From Rotaria sp. Silwood1 (taxonomy: Eukaryota > Rotifera > Eurotatoria > Philodinida > Philodinidae), in NCBI GenBank assembly GCA_905250075.1, contig CAJNOP010000287.1:181718-245717 (forward strand): a stretch of 64,000 nucleotides of DNA, written 5' to 3'. Position numbers and translations under genes: made by a program. The notes beneath the pieces were generated by a model that searched no databases, was not told where the DNA came from, and worked only from the letters and a program-made list of their open reading frames with translations. Positions 34,901 to 46,735 of this stretch are shown here, one piece after another. Numbering within the stretch: the first letter of the stretch is position 1; the number at the start of each line of letters is the position of its first letter.

Positions 34901-37900
34901 TGCTGCGAAAAGTACTCCAGAGAATTTTGCTTCTTTTTAAAAATAAAAAATTAACAATTAAAATAACCAATTCTTTCTAAATTGTAGAGCTTTTCACGCT
35001 GCATCTTTCGTCATATTCTATTTTTTTCTAAGAAAGTATGCTGATTGAAAAAAAGATTAAATACAAAGAAAAGGAAGTCTTCGCTCGTGTAGAATTTTTG
35101 CAGCGTCAAAAGCTGGTTACTCAGAATTTGGCTTTTTTCAAAAAACAACAGGTGCATATATGATATGAACTGTTCTTTGCAAATTGTTGAATTTTTCACG
35201 CTGCATCTTGTCATGTATTTTGTTTTCTTTTAAAACTATAACATCAGGTGATAAATTAGAACAAACGCGCGTTCGCCTCATACCAAAAAACCAACTTTTT
35301 TCTGGCTTCGAAACTTAATCGTTCAAGATTTGTCAATTTCGAAAAGAAAAAAATGCAACCGTAAAATACGCAGTCTTATGTAAATTGTAGAGCTTTTCAT
35401 GCGGCTTTTGATGGTGTGTTTTGTTTTTTATTTAATAGAAAATATCAGGTAAAACAAAGATGGAATAAGAAAAAACGAATTGGTCTCTTATCAAAAAAAA
35501 AACATTGATTTCGCACCATCGAAATTTTATTGTTCAGAGCTTTGTCAATTTTTGGATACTAGATATGCTACTGTAAAATTAGTTCTATGTAAATCGTAGA
35601 GCTTTTCACGCTGCACCTCCTGGTATATTTTGTTCTTTTTTAATAAAATATTTTTAGGAATAAAAATATGAGATGCAAGGTTCTGTCATTTATTATAAGT
35701 CATCCGTTATGTAGACTATAGAAAATGGCATCTAACTCACGTAAAACAAATGATGGGCAACAACAAAAGGATAAGATTTATAAGGCTGAAATTTTGCCCA
35801 TAATCCTAAATATGTCTAAGCATTATAAAAGAATACTTGAACCAAAACTAAGGCTTTTAGAAGAAGCGGGCGAAAAAACTTCTGGAGTGTCCCACGTGAT
35901 AATTATTTTTTTTCATCTGAAAAGCACTTACTTGATGACCAAGGAAAATCATCTGGTTTCCAAAGACACAATGTTTGTAGATAAGGCATATGTTTACTAA
36001 GAAAAGGTACAAGATATTTTCCAAGATGAACTGATTCATTTGTGCCACGACGACAACTTGGAAGAGAAAATTCCGTGTATCTCACGTTGCTTAATGCATT
36101 TTCTTTTAATTCATCAAACGCCTAAAAATATAACAAGAAAAAGAATTAACAAATCATTCTCAATTATCATAATTGGCTCATAAAAATAAATATGAAATTT
36201 CCAACGATCAAATAAATTAATATATACAACAAGTATTAAATATCTTGCTTTTCAATATAGACTATTTTAACAATTTTTCCTTCTTGATATCTTTCCTTTT
36301 TCTTACAACTTTAAAATATTTCTTTTCTTTTTCATTTTCTATAGATATACAGTAGCTATCAAGATTATCCTACAAGCAGAAAAATAGTTTTTGTCTTGCT
36401 TATATTTCGAAAATTAGACAAGCTCAAAATAATCTGAATATTATCCAATAATACCTCATGACTGTTACTGTGTTTTAAAAAAAACCTGAGATCGATTAAG
36501 TAATTTATAGAGAGTTCATTGAGGATATACTAAAAGTATTTCATTTTTTCATCTTCCAAAATTATTTGACAAGCTATAGTTTCGAGTCGTAACATGTTCA
36601 TTGTAATATGAAAATTTCTTCATAATACATCATTGCAAAGACCAAATTATGCTATAACGAATGACTAATTTTTTGTCAAAACTGCCTTGTAGTACAGTCA
36701 TGAGAGATAATTCGGATCATTTCGACACTGCTTTTTGTATTTTTGATCATATTTTCTTACAATACATGATTTTTCGAAGATTCTTTCGTCAATCGATAGA
36801 GTACACTTCGTTCTACTTGTGATCCAAATTTCACTTCTATATGACGTAAAATACAGAAGAATGAAGAAAAACAAAATGAATTTTTAAAAATGTGATCCGA
36901 ATTATCCTTCATGACTGTACTTGAGAAAGTATGACTGTTCAAGAGTTCATCTAGGAATTTCTAAGTGACCTGGTCATAAAATGTTTTTTTTCCGAGAAAG
37001 TCTTACTTATTAGAATGTATGATATATCATTAGAAAGCACATGAAAAACTGCATTAAACAATTGTATTAAAATAAATATTTCAAGACGAATCTTCAGTTG
37101 GACGATTCCATCACATATCCAATAGAAGTAGTTGGCTCCCCATATTCTCCCATTTGTGCATCGAGAACACTGATAAAAGTGTACATGAACCAGTCTACCA
37201 GTCGTGAGTGGTAGATTGGGTATATATAATGAATATATTTTATTACATCGTCGGTTGCTTACGAGTACCCATAGGAACTAAACGTCTATACCATGGCGGT
37301 ACCCTTAAGTGCTCAAGTTCTGTTATATAGAGATATCCTGAGTCCCTCAAAGGCTATGCTGTGGGATAATCTTAGGTCCTCGAGTCCTATACTATGGGGC
37401 ACCCTTCAGTCTTCTACGTCTATTATATAGAGATACTCTTTAGTCATCAAGGTCTGTTATATAAAAGTGCTCAAGTCGTATACTAGGAGGTAACCTTGGC
37501 CCTCTAAGTATATTATATAGAGATTTCCTTAGCTGCTCCTGTCCTATACTACGGGATACCCATGGCTTCTCCTCCAGGCCTGTTATTGAGAGGTACTCAT
37601 AATTCTCGAGGTCTTTACTACGGGGTAACTCTATGTCTACAGAGTTTGTTATGTAATGATAACCACAAGTCCCAAGGTCTATTGTGAACAGTTTCCATAA
37701 AATGTTTATGTTTCTAGTTGGTAACTCTGTCAGTTGAAATAGCATCAATAACAAATTTTGTACTAAACTAAGGCGTGTCAAAAATGGGTTTTCTCACTAT
37801 AGAATAATAAGAATTATGAAAATTTTTGAATTTGGAATTCATGAATTTTGTTAAAGTATTACGCCATATTTACACCAATAATCGGATAAAAATACCTCGA

Positions 37901-40900
37901 ATTTGGCATCAAAATAGGCAGGAGCTTATGATCTTTTATCCCGTATATGAATTAATTAGGTTTAGATGAGAAAATAAAAAGGGAAAGGGGACAAATACGG
38001 TTTTATGCCCTCCTAGCCTCTATTTGATTATTATACTCAGTGCGAATAGGTTTCAGTTCAGTAAGTTAGAGGATATAATAGGTATCACAAATGTATTTGT
38101 CATTTTCAGCTCGAAACGAATGTAATAGTCAAATTTAATCTTACGTATTCAACAAGATGTAAAAGCCATTGAAAATTTTCGATCCGAAGATAATTGAGTT
38201 GAATGGGCATTGAAATAATACGAGCAAGGATTTTTGCACGTTCTGTATTTTGATCGACGAATCTTTCATAGTATGCTGAAAATATACTTTTATTCAATTT
38301 TTGTTATCATAAAAATTCTATTTTGAGACAATAATCTATAATACTTATATCATACACAAATAAATGACATAGATACTTTATTTCGGTAAGTATACTTAAG
38401 AAAAGTTTCTTTTTAAATGTAATAATAACAAAAAATAACCCTCTATTTTTCTGAGAGATTTCATCATTGTCGAACTAATAAAATTGTACAAAACTTTCCA
38501 ATACATGACATATTGATCTTTTTTCATTGCTCTATGTGTCATCTTGGACTTGTCATTCTCAGATCTAGGACGAATGTATTCGTACTTGTACTTTTGCTAC
38601 TTTTTCAAGTAGAAATTTTGTACTTGTACTTACAAAAATGTACTTGATACTTGTATTTGTGCTTTATGAAAGTTATTTGATACTTATACGTATACATTGA
38701 GATGAAATTTTGTACTTGGAATTAAGTAGAAAAATACGGTACTTTGTACTTGTATTTGAAGTATATATAAAAGAAATTGTTTAAGTAAAGGCGAGTAACT
38801 CTAATGATCTGTGACGAGCACTCTGATATGATTTGGTTACAAAGTAAGCGACTATTTGAATGTTTTAAGGAGAATGTTCATTTTGAAACATTGATAAGTT
38901 CACTGTAGATCTCTTGTAAAAAGAGCTATTTTCATTACAAGAATTTCTTTAACATTACCATTGGTAATGATCTTAGATCAAACTAGCATAATTATTTTGA
39001 GATGCTCGTCACAGTTTTAAAGAAATTGCGACAATGAAAATATCTAATTTTACAAGTGATCCGCGGTGAATTTATCAATATTTCAAAACGAACATTCTCA
39101 TTCAGGTCCCCCTCGGGAAATTATTTCCATCTTAGAATATACTGTACTGTTTGGACTGACATTTTCAGGAATGGATAATCCTAGTAAGACATGCCTAATT
39201 TAAAAATTTCAGTCTAATATGCCTGACTAGCCTTAACTTTCGACTTCTTTTCCTATCATCCAGTAGAATCGAAATAATTCCGTCGTAAGACGAAGTACAG
39301 AGCTTAGACTAGTTTCAAATTAAAGATAATTTCTGTGCACAACTTTTCGTCTGATGAAATTTTCATATTCCCTTCCATTCTCTTTTATGAGCATTTTAAT
39401 GGCCATAGTGTTCAAAATATGGAAAAAAAAGGTGACTCGATCGACAGTAAATCTGACTTTTCTCAGCCCCAAGAAGCAAGTATCAAAAATTCATGCAATG
39501 AAAAAGAAGCTTTGATGAAAACCTTTAAAACAAAAAAGAACATCTATTATACCTCGAACCGGGACGGAATTATTTGAATTTTCCTCCTGCCTAAGAATCG
39601 TATTTTGAAAGAATGCTAAAGCTTTTGAAATCAACTTTTTAATCTCTTTCAGAATACATTTGTATCTGTGCTTGTGCAGCTCTCAACACCGTATCTTTTT
39701 TTTACTAATATACGAATTAAATTATGTTCAAAATAATACTTTAAGACGTTTGACAGATTCTTTATAAATCATAAGCATGTTTACAAATTCCAATTGAGAT
39801 TACTTTAATAATGATCATTCGTTATTAAATATAAATAGGAAAACTTTCTAAACATCCTTATGATTATCAAAATACAAGGTATTTGAATTTCAGAAGTTTT
39901 TCAAGATCCTTTTCTTTATAAAACAATGAAAAACAAATGAGATACGATTTCTTTGCAAATCTGTTTGCAGAATAGAATAATTGAATTAAATGAAATTTAT
40001 GAAGCTATCGCTGTCAAGATATGATCGAGTCTTGTGTTCTTATTGAATATTAAAAAAAGAAAAATTATATTTACCAGAGTTACGATGAAAATATAATCCA
40101 AAATCGAGTCTGGTCACGTATCGCAAGTGAATATTTATTAGTTTCAGTTGTCCCAATTCGAATGATGATATTGAATAATTTGATTTATTAAACCATAAAC
40201 CAATTTCTGAAAATAAACAGTCATTTTTTGAATTTTTTTAAAATTATTGAATTAAAATAAAATAATATTTAGAAAATTCTTTCTTTCTCTACACAAATTG
40301 AACTTCATGTTTTATATTTGTCAGTTTACAAAAAAATCGTAACGGTTTATTAAAATAGTTTACAGTAAAAAATCTTTACCCATATTAAATTTAACACAAG
40401 ACACATTTGGAAAGCATTTATCAAATCGTTCGAGATGCGAATATACATTTTCATTCAAATCTATTTGAATATATTTCACATTTGGCCAATAAAAAATATC
40501 TGGATAAATTCTAAAATAAATAAATATATTCCTAAAGAAAAAAAAAAAGATTTGTTACATTAAATCGTGAAAATATTCTGAGAGATTATTAATAGTAGAT
40601 GGCGAAGAAGAAAGATGTTGATAAAATTTTATTTCATCGAACAAACATTTAACATTTGTCCAATGACGTTCGATAAAAAAGGAATGATTTTTAAATGAAT
40701 TAATTGTTCTTTCACTATAATTTGACAATAATTTACATTTGGAAACAATATAAAAATCAAAATGAATTAAATTAATTATTCGATCATTCATTAAATATTT
40801 CCGAATAAAGTTTGCATCAACAATAGATCCATATATTATTGGATTTTTCTCACAAGTTCCATCGATCTTAAGACGAATTTTGATCTTTTCAACACTATTT

Positions 40901-43900
40901 AAATTATTAAAAAACCATTTTAAATAATATAATTGACCATCATACTCAACCGTACTCTTTAATATAAGATATTTTAATTTTTCTGCTCGGAATTTCTAAA
41001 ACAGCATAAAAATAAATCTTTCATCAATAATCAAATATTTTTATTTTTATTTTCTGATAAAAAAAATTAAATATATTGATTAAATATACGTATTATTTAC
41101 TATTTATCTTTAATATTTTATAACCTACAAAAACTTATTAATTGTTTTTGACACAAGACCGGCACGAAGAGCTCACAGCAGTGGACGAGTATTTTCACAA
41201 ATGGAAGAAAATGGGAAAAGTGCATCCGAAACTTTTTGGAGCGAGGGTACCGGTATCCAACAATGAGACATATGAGGTGACGAAATTTTAGAAAATTTTT
41301 AAAAAATTCGTGAAAAATTGTTAAGTCATCGATCAAAAAAACAAAAATTTTCTAAGATTAGACAGGTAATCTCCCTTGACCTTCTTACTCGGGACCAGTC
41401 GCCGAGCAAGAGGTCTAGAATTATCAGGAGGGGGTGTAAGCTTCCTAAACAGTTTCAAAAGATCCCTGCACAACGAAAAATTGCTGGACGAAGTGGCGGG
41501 ATTGGTAAAAATATTTCCGTCGCAAGTGTAAGAATCGTTTTCCATTGCTTTTTTTGTATGTATAACTTTTGCAGTGTCCTATATAGAGTCCATCGGGTCC
41601 GGATCCAAAAATTCTCTATTCATCGGATCCGGGCTCAAAAATTTTCTGTTGACCGGGTCCGAAGATTTTGAATCCAACAGGCTGTATTTAGGAGTAAAAG
41701 CCAATTATAACTCGACTATTTCAAAATCACTGTCAAAATTACCTGAAAAACCTATAGATTATGCTAGTCATCGATATAAATAAGCGAAAAAACAAATGTC
41801 GTATTTTCGAAGCGACTATCAAGTTCAGAGAGAAAAGAACTTCATTGAAAGTAGTCAGAGTGTGATTGAAAATCCGGGTCTGAAAAGTTTACTCAATCAC
41901 GTTTGGGTTCGGGTCCAGGTCTGAAAAACTTCGGATCCGTTGGGACTCTAGTCCCATAACGAAAATTTTTCAATCCAAAATCATCATTTTCTGATGACAA
42001 AATGATTCTATGAAAAATATTATTTTAGTATGCCTCTTAGACGCGCATACGGGCGAAGACGGAAACTTTTTGCAGTAGTATCAAAAACGAAACTCAGGAA
42101 AATCTTTAATTCTTTGTAATAAAAAGTCGACTTTCCGAGTGACCCAACAAGAAAGATTTTTTATTTTATGTTCAACTGCCGAAGGCGGCAGCCATCTAGA
42201 ACACTATTACAAATGTTCTCTTGAAATATATATTACTCAATAAAATAGGAATTAGTTTTGTAGAATGAGAAAACAAATATATAGTTCTTATTTTATATTT
42301 AGATGCCGAATGCGGCTATCCTTTCAACCGTTATCTATGTCGAAAGACAAAAGAAGCTGAAAACATCTTTCATATTGGATGTTGTTCTTGGAATATTAAA
42401 TTATGAAATCAACACACACTATTGTCTACTTTTCATAACGAAAAATTCCAAAATTTTCATCTAATAGGGAATCCACACTCCAGTTCCATGCGTGGTCTCT
42501 AATAATCAGGACACTTCTGAGCGTGATAAAATTCGACGAAATTTCACAAAAGCCAGAAGAATTTGTTCTCAATTTTTCAAAACCAAAGGGGATAGTCAAG
42601 CGCATGCGAAGTTTCTCAAAAAAATGAAAGACAATTGCTCTTGATTTTTTAAAAAGCTAGGAAGTACTCTCCCCAAATTACTCCCTCCAGTTCGCGCTGC
42701 CTCTGTTTTAACAATATTTTAGCTTTCATAAGAAGTATTCAATTTGTTGTCTCTAAACGGAATTTGAGATTAAACAAAAAATATTCTCAATATCGTAAAG
42801 AGATCTATTTCGTTTTGTATATATTCCCTTGCAATTATGCTAAAGCCTGTCTTTTCGACCACCGAATATGCTATTCATCAGCGAAGTTTATTTCCATTTC
42901 AAATCAACACTCTTACTGAAGTTTCTATTTTCAAAAAACAATATTCAATAATGACTAAAGTGGCAATACGCACTATCCAATAAACCTTTTTCAAGAGTCA
43001 TTTTTCCTAAGAACACCAAAAAAATAACAGAAACTTTACTTTATTAGACGAGATTGTATTCGATTGTTCAAATTTTTCACTTGCCAAATCCGATAATTGA
43101 TATCTGTTCCATGATGTCTTGAGACAAACCAATAATCGTTCAATATTACGTGCATGTTCAATAATATATTCAATAAAACATGCATAATGTAGGTGAATCT
43201 CTACATAACGAAGTTTTCTACAGCAATATTGTTCTTTGAAAAAACGTGGAATTGAAGCATGATAAGAAAACGATAAACAATCGTGAATAATCAAATAAGA
43301 TTGATTGCAGGGAATATCAAGTCGAAGATTAATTAATTTACATGTTTCAGAGAATATACCACATAACAGATCCTTGAACATTAATTGATTTCTTACTATG
43401 TTACAGAAAATATTCTCTATTATTAATATAAAATAGATTTTCATTAATAATAAAAATATTACGCGCAAGTATCTAATTTGAAAGATTTTAATGATGGAAC
43501 GACAAATACAAACTCAAGTTAATAGGATCTTTGCAAAATTCACTAATTTATTATTTAATATGAAAAATTCAATTCAAATTCTCTTTCATTTTTTTAAATT
43601 TCTCTTCATGAAAAAAGAAATCTTATTTTTCTTCGAAATTCTATTCTTTAAACTATATAATATTCCCCTTCACACAAATCTGCCCTACCAAAATATCAAC
43701 ATATATTTGCACATAGGTAACAAGCCAACACTAAAATACGATTAGCGTAACCATCATTTTTCGGTATGGTGGTTGTTATGGTCATGGTTGTCGATTGTGT
43801 TTAGGAGTGGTGGGGACGAAAATTTGGCAGAAAGTAGCTTCGTACAAGTTTACAGTCAGCGCAAGAAAATACACTAAAGTATACATTTCCTGGAGAAATT

Positions 43901-46735
43901 TTTGTTGTCGATTCTGCCGAAAACCCTTCCCGGAGCACGGAGACCTCTAAACTTCTAACCTGAAAAAATTTTTTTAGCTTCGCACACGTAGCCTCCTGAC
44001 GCCTATGCAACTTACAACAGCCGGAGTCGTTCTACCATCCATCGTACTCCCTAAATTTCATACACCGGTTCAATAACTTTGGCAGAAAGTTTCCAAATTT
44101 TTATTTCTGGGGGAAGGGGGTGGAGGGGAGAGAGGGAAGCCCCATCCTCCCTAATTGGTAAGCCTGGTTATGGAACATACTAAAGGGGATGGCAATCTAA
44201 GAAACTCTACATTTGATCAGCATCATAATTAGTGTCCATACGATCAGTAGAAAAACATATATGATAAGTGCGGTTGATTTAACCGCTATATTAGAATCTC
44301 AACGGTAATGTCATAGATAATTTTTTTTCTTGTTTAATTGTTTTTCTTCTTTTCGGTTCTGTTGTTATGCAAGAATAACATCATTTTTTCCAGGACATTC
44401 AAGTATATTCTACATTTCTTTCGTTCTCATCTGTATTTTCTCTCTTTTTTCTTCATAGAAGTGAATGAATTCTATTGTGTTCTATATATATACGTATATG
44501 GGTGAATCGTATTCGATTTGTACAATTGGAGCGAAAAAAATCGAAAAATAGGTGAGAACGAAAGAAGTGCAGAATACACTTGAATGTCCTGGAAAAAATG
44601 ATGCTATTCTTACATAACAACAGAACCGAAAAGAAGAAAAATAATTAAACAAGAAAAAAATTATCTATGACATTATCGTTGAGATTCTGATATAGCTCTT
44701 AAATCAACCGCACTTATATATGTTTTTCTACTGATCGTATGTATACTAATTATGATACTGGTCAAATGTAAAGTTTCTTAGATTGCCATCCTCCTTAGAA
44801 GACTTCATCACAATGGCAATACAACTATCAGAAGTTGTTGGCATTATTTTTTTTTTATAATACACAACTTTTATTTTTTTTTTGATTCGCCTACAAATGT
44901 ATCTAATATACAATAGAAAAAATAATAAAATAGCACATCGAACAAAAATCGAATTTTTCTTCTAGCATCTGTTTTTCCATCACCGTTTATACGTATTCAA
45001 TTCGTTTTGTATATCAACAACTTGATACAATACGCGAAACGAAAATGATAATTTACTCATATACATTGAAAAGATGCTAGATCTTTCAATGTAATTTTTA
45101 TTATCGGATAGTTGCTTTATAATTATGTTCTAGTCGACTGGAATGACGATTGAAAGTATAGTGACTCATAAGATAAACGAAGGATAAAGTATTTTATAAG
45201 ATTTTCAAATTCGAATTCATTGTTAAAGTAGTCGAATACATTGACTTGTCTATTAATGATGATCAATATCTCAAATATAGCCACGACTCGACAAATATTC
45301 ACTCCAATAATTTCTTTTTTTTTTGAAAACAAAAAAAAAAGAATAATTATCAGTACGCTTTTAACCTTGATATAGGCATATCTCCCTTCGAACAGAACTG
45401 TTTCTCGTCAAATTTGTAGTGATAGTAGTCTGCATTAAAACGCAGTTTTTTGTGAATGTTCGATATTGGAACAATGTTCCCATATGAAGATAAGATTACA
45501 CATTACTTAAATGTACTGTTTGTGAAAAAGTCAAAATTTCGATAAAAAAGATAGGTCTTCACTTTGTTCGTATTTCTAAAATATTTCGACAAATTGCAGA
45601 AAATATTCAAACAAGGCTAAAAGTATAGAGCATTTGACGCTCTATTGTACTGCATTTGCTAAAATGTTTTTCATACTATGAAATCTAAACATTCGTGATT
45701 ATTTGAGAATCATAGGAGACAAAGTTTTTTTTATTCTTTCACTAATTTTATACACACGTATCTTCGTTATAACTCTTTTTTAATCAAGCATATAAAACTG
45801 AAAATTCTATCGTGAATGTATCTCACTTTCTTCTACTAGCAGCCGAAATTTCAGTGAATTTCAACAACTTTTTCAACATCGGGGATGTCGTTTCCAAAAA
45901 TTGGAAAAAGGAGTGTCCCCCGTCTTTCCACAGTTCTCGACAATCGTAATTCCAATATCTATACATTTAAAATCTCTTATTTAGAAATAGATAAATCTAG
46001 TAATTTGAATGGATATGATAAACCCTCTGTTTATTTTCCAAATGTTTTATTTTCTCTCTATAGTTATTTAATTTTACAACGTACGTTATTTGACTTACGG
46101 ATATCGGAAAGTCTTTTCATTGCGTTTTTTCTCGACTATTTTTCATCAAATAAAACATTGATTTGAAAAATAGAATCAATTTTAACAATGAGTAATTTCT
46201 ATATCCTTTTCATTAAAAAAAGCTGTTTGAAAAATAATGAATTACTTTGAGTGGCAGCCCTTTCCAAAGGTTCCTTTTCCAATTCAAATACTGTAAAAAC
46301 ATCTTCATCTAAGATCATTGTAAGTTCGTTCAATCGGCCTGTAATAAGAAAACACAAATTATTAATTAATACTTTAGATAAATAAAATTGATCAAGAATA
46401 AGTGATTTAAGATTAGGATAATTCTGAATACAATGATTCTTATTAAAAAAATCATAACTATGTGGACATGTTCCATCCAAATGAATATGTCGAATAGAAT
46501 TAATCAGAGACGAACAATTAGAAATTAATGGAAATAATTTTGATAAAAATATTTTATAAGATAAACTTGTTTTATTAATAATAATTCCACAATTATTTAT
46601 TGAAAAGTTTAAATAAATAAGCGAATTAAATCGTTTATTTAATAACCAAAATGATGTTAATATATCGTTCCATAATAAATGAGAAAATATATTAAAAAAT
46701 ATTTCGTTTGGTAATATTTCCAATTTACTAATCAT
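31945..46735 (-). CDS. F-box protein with leucine-rich-type body, 9 exons, about 711 aa
   Basis: The exons are 46735-46246, 43395-43040, 40995-40559, 40510-40380, 40206-40075, 38275-38145, 36121-35932, 32263-32183 and 32132-31945. All junctions are GT-AG, phases match throughout, and the total is 2136 nt ending in TAA. Residues 4-40 form an F-box (LEILPNEIFFNIF...), the Skp1-binding part of SCF ubiquitin ligases. The rest is a long Leu/Ile/Asn-rich body with irregular leucine-rich-like repeats (for example PNLKSLIL, LNELTMIL, LKWFFNNL). The C-terminus reads KVEPYRLMIQKRFPN...RFRLWI, an ending I associate with a large bdelloid F-box family. The substrate is unknown. Four introns are 1.8-3.7 kb and filled with transposon debris, while others are under 200 bp. 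The alternative, several adjacent pseudogene pieces, is disfavoured by the perfect frame continuity over nine exons. Confidence 0.85.
32345..33070. repeat. Hairpin element made of TTTGGTGATCA-type tandem units
   Basis: The left arm (32350-32465) carries five TGATCACCAAA words. The right arm (32931-33066) carries the reverse form TTTGGTGATCAAAACACTCA in two to three units of about 47 bp with 'catttcgcagctaaaa' between them. Arms are about 120 bp. The telomere-flanked GC-rich element sits in the loop. The whole lies in the long seventh intron of the F-box gene, 80 bp from exon 8. Confidence 0.82.
32534..32757. repeat. Telomere-flanked GC-rich element, copy 2 (inverted)
   Basis: A clean G arm GGGTGTGGGTGTGGGTGTGG runs to 32560. 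The element at 32561-32731 starts CAGGCCCCGCGCGAGCGGGG and ends TTCGCGCGGGCCCTGG. A second G-type tract (ATGTGGATGAGCTCTGGGTG) follows. Reverse-complemented, both ends and the 'gggaggtctacacccccc' block match copy 1 at 29461-29656, and both copies have the same strand of telomere-like repeat on each side. Confidence 0.82.
33521..34478 (-). mobile_element. piggyBac-like element remnant, TTAA-flanked, 958 bp
   Basis: TTAA at 33517-33520 and 34479-34482 flank matching termini CCCTTTCGAGACGA and (reverse complement) CCCTTTCAAGGCGA. On the minus strand a decayed coding stretch at about 33680-33880 reads RRCTGCYKKGREQQ and, after a stop, VFCLDCFNKKHQ. This is the cysteine-rich C-terminal zinc-binding domain typical of piggyBac transposases. 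Only the tail of the transposase remains and it has several stops, so the copy is dead. It sits in the seventh intron of the F-box gene. Confidence 0.88.
34520..35905. mobile_element. Foldback element with 310-bp arms and about 200-bp internal tandem units
   Basis: 34520-34835 and 35590-35905 are inverted copies. Each arm encodes the same protein start (MAS.SR..NDG.QQKDKIYK, then ILPIILNMSKH and RLLEEAGEKT), pointing outward: minus strand from 34690, plus strand from 35725. The two copies differ by mostly conservative changes. Between them, TAGAGCTTTTCACGCTGCAT-type words recur at about 34985, 35190, 35385 and 35597, a period of about 200-210 bp. A lone unit is at 31677. The right arm ends under 30 bp from exon 7's splice donor. 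The protein start may be the first exon of a transposon gene; its family is unknown. Confidence 0.78.
37285..37690. repeat. Degenerate minisatellite of about 33-bp alternating units
   Basis: Two flavours alternate: 'cctatactatggggcaccc' and 'tctgttatatagagatactc', spaced about 30-35 bp, with roughly twelve units recognisable. The minus-strand 113-codon frame at 37440-37781 is a by-product. It lies in the sixth intron of the F-box gene. Confidence 0.75.
37735..37870. repeat. Partial copy of the 5.6-kb TIR element
   Basis: 'gcatcaataacaaattttgtactaaactaaggcgtgtcaaaaatggg..ttt' parallels 'gtatcaacaaaaaattttataccaaattaaagcgcgtcacaaatggag..ttt' at 5610. Both continue to 'attcatgaattt' against 'attcatgaaattt'. 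Confidence 0.65.
38565..38775. repeat. TACTTG-type degenerate simple repeat
   Basis: GTACTTGTACTT words recur at least ten times over 200 bases in an AT-rich background (GTACTTGATACTTGTATTTG and variants). It lies in the fifth intron of the F-box gene. Confidence 0.7.
38868..39113. repeat. Hairpin with about 88-bp arms
   Basis: 'gagaatgttcattttgaaacattgataa..tcac' on the left matches the reverse complement of the right arm, 'gagaatgttcgttttgaaatattgataa..tcac'. Outer GTGACGAGCA and inner TGCTCGTCAC form a second pairing. It lies in the fifth intron of the F-box gene. Confidence 0.75.
41148..41680 (+). other. Intronic coding-like fragment and GGTCCGG repeats
   Basis: 41148-41291 is a 47-codon plus-strand frame of non-biased composition (HEELTAVDEYFHKWKKMGKV), opposite to the host gene and without an ATG. 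It may be a transposon relic. From 41585 the words CATCGGGTCCGGATCCAAAAATT repeat about three times with roughly 31-bp spacing, with looser copies at 41865-41945 and 54070-54105. It lies in the second intron of the F-box gene. Confidence 0.4.
44085..44165. repeat. Diverged fragment similar to the GC-rich telomere-flanked element
   Basis: CCAAATTTTTATTTCTGGGGGAAGGGGG is close to 'aaaaatttttatttttggggagg' inside copy 1 at 29.6 kb, but the GC-rich ends and telomere-like flanks are missing, so membership is uncertain. Confidence 0.3.
44183..44795. mobile_element. Palindromic MITE, 613 bp, TA-flanked, about 270-bp arms
   Basis: The left end AAGGGGATGGCAATCTAAGA and the reverse complement of the right end AGGAGGATGGCAATCTAAGA start near-perfect arms reaching 44455 and 44525. 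TA dinucleotides at 44181-44182 and 44796-44797 fit a TA target duplication. The loop is about 70 bp with no coding capacity. Few mismatches between arms suggest a fairly recent insertion. It lies in the first intron of the F-box gene. Confidence 0.85.

Noticed and set aside
37440-37781. 113-codon minus-strand frame
   Set aside because: It lies within a decayed minisatellite inside an intron. Frame length is explained by the repeat.
45885-46166. 93-codon plus-strand frame in the F-box gene's first intron
   Set aside because: AT-driven composition, no motif, antisense to a supported gene and no splice or start support.
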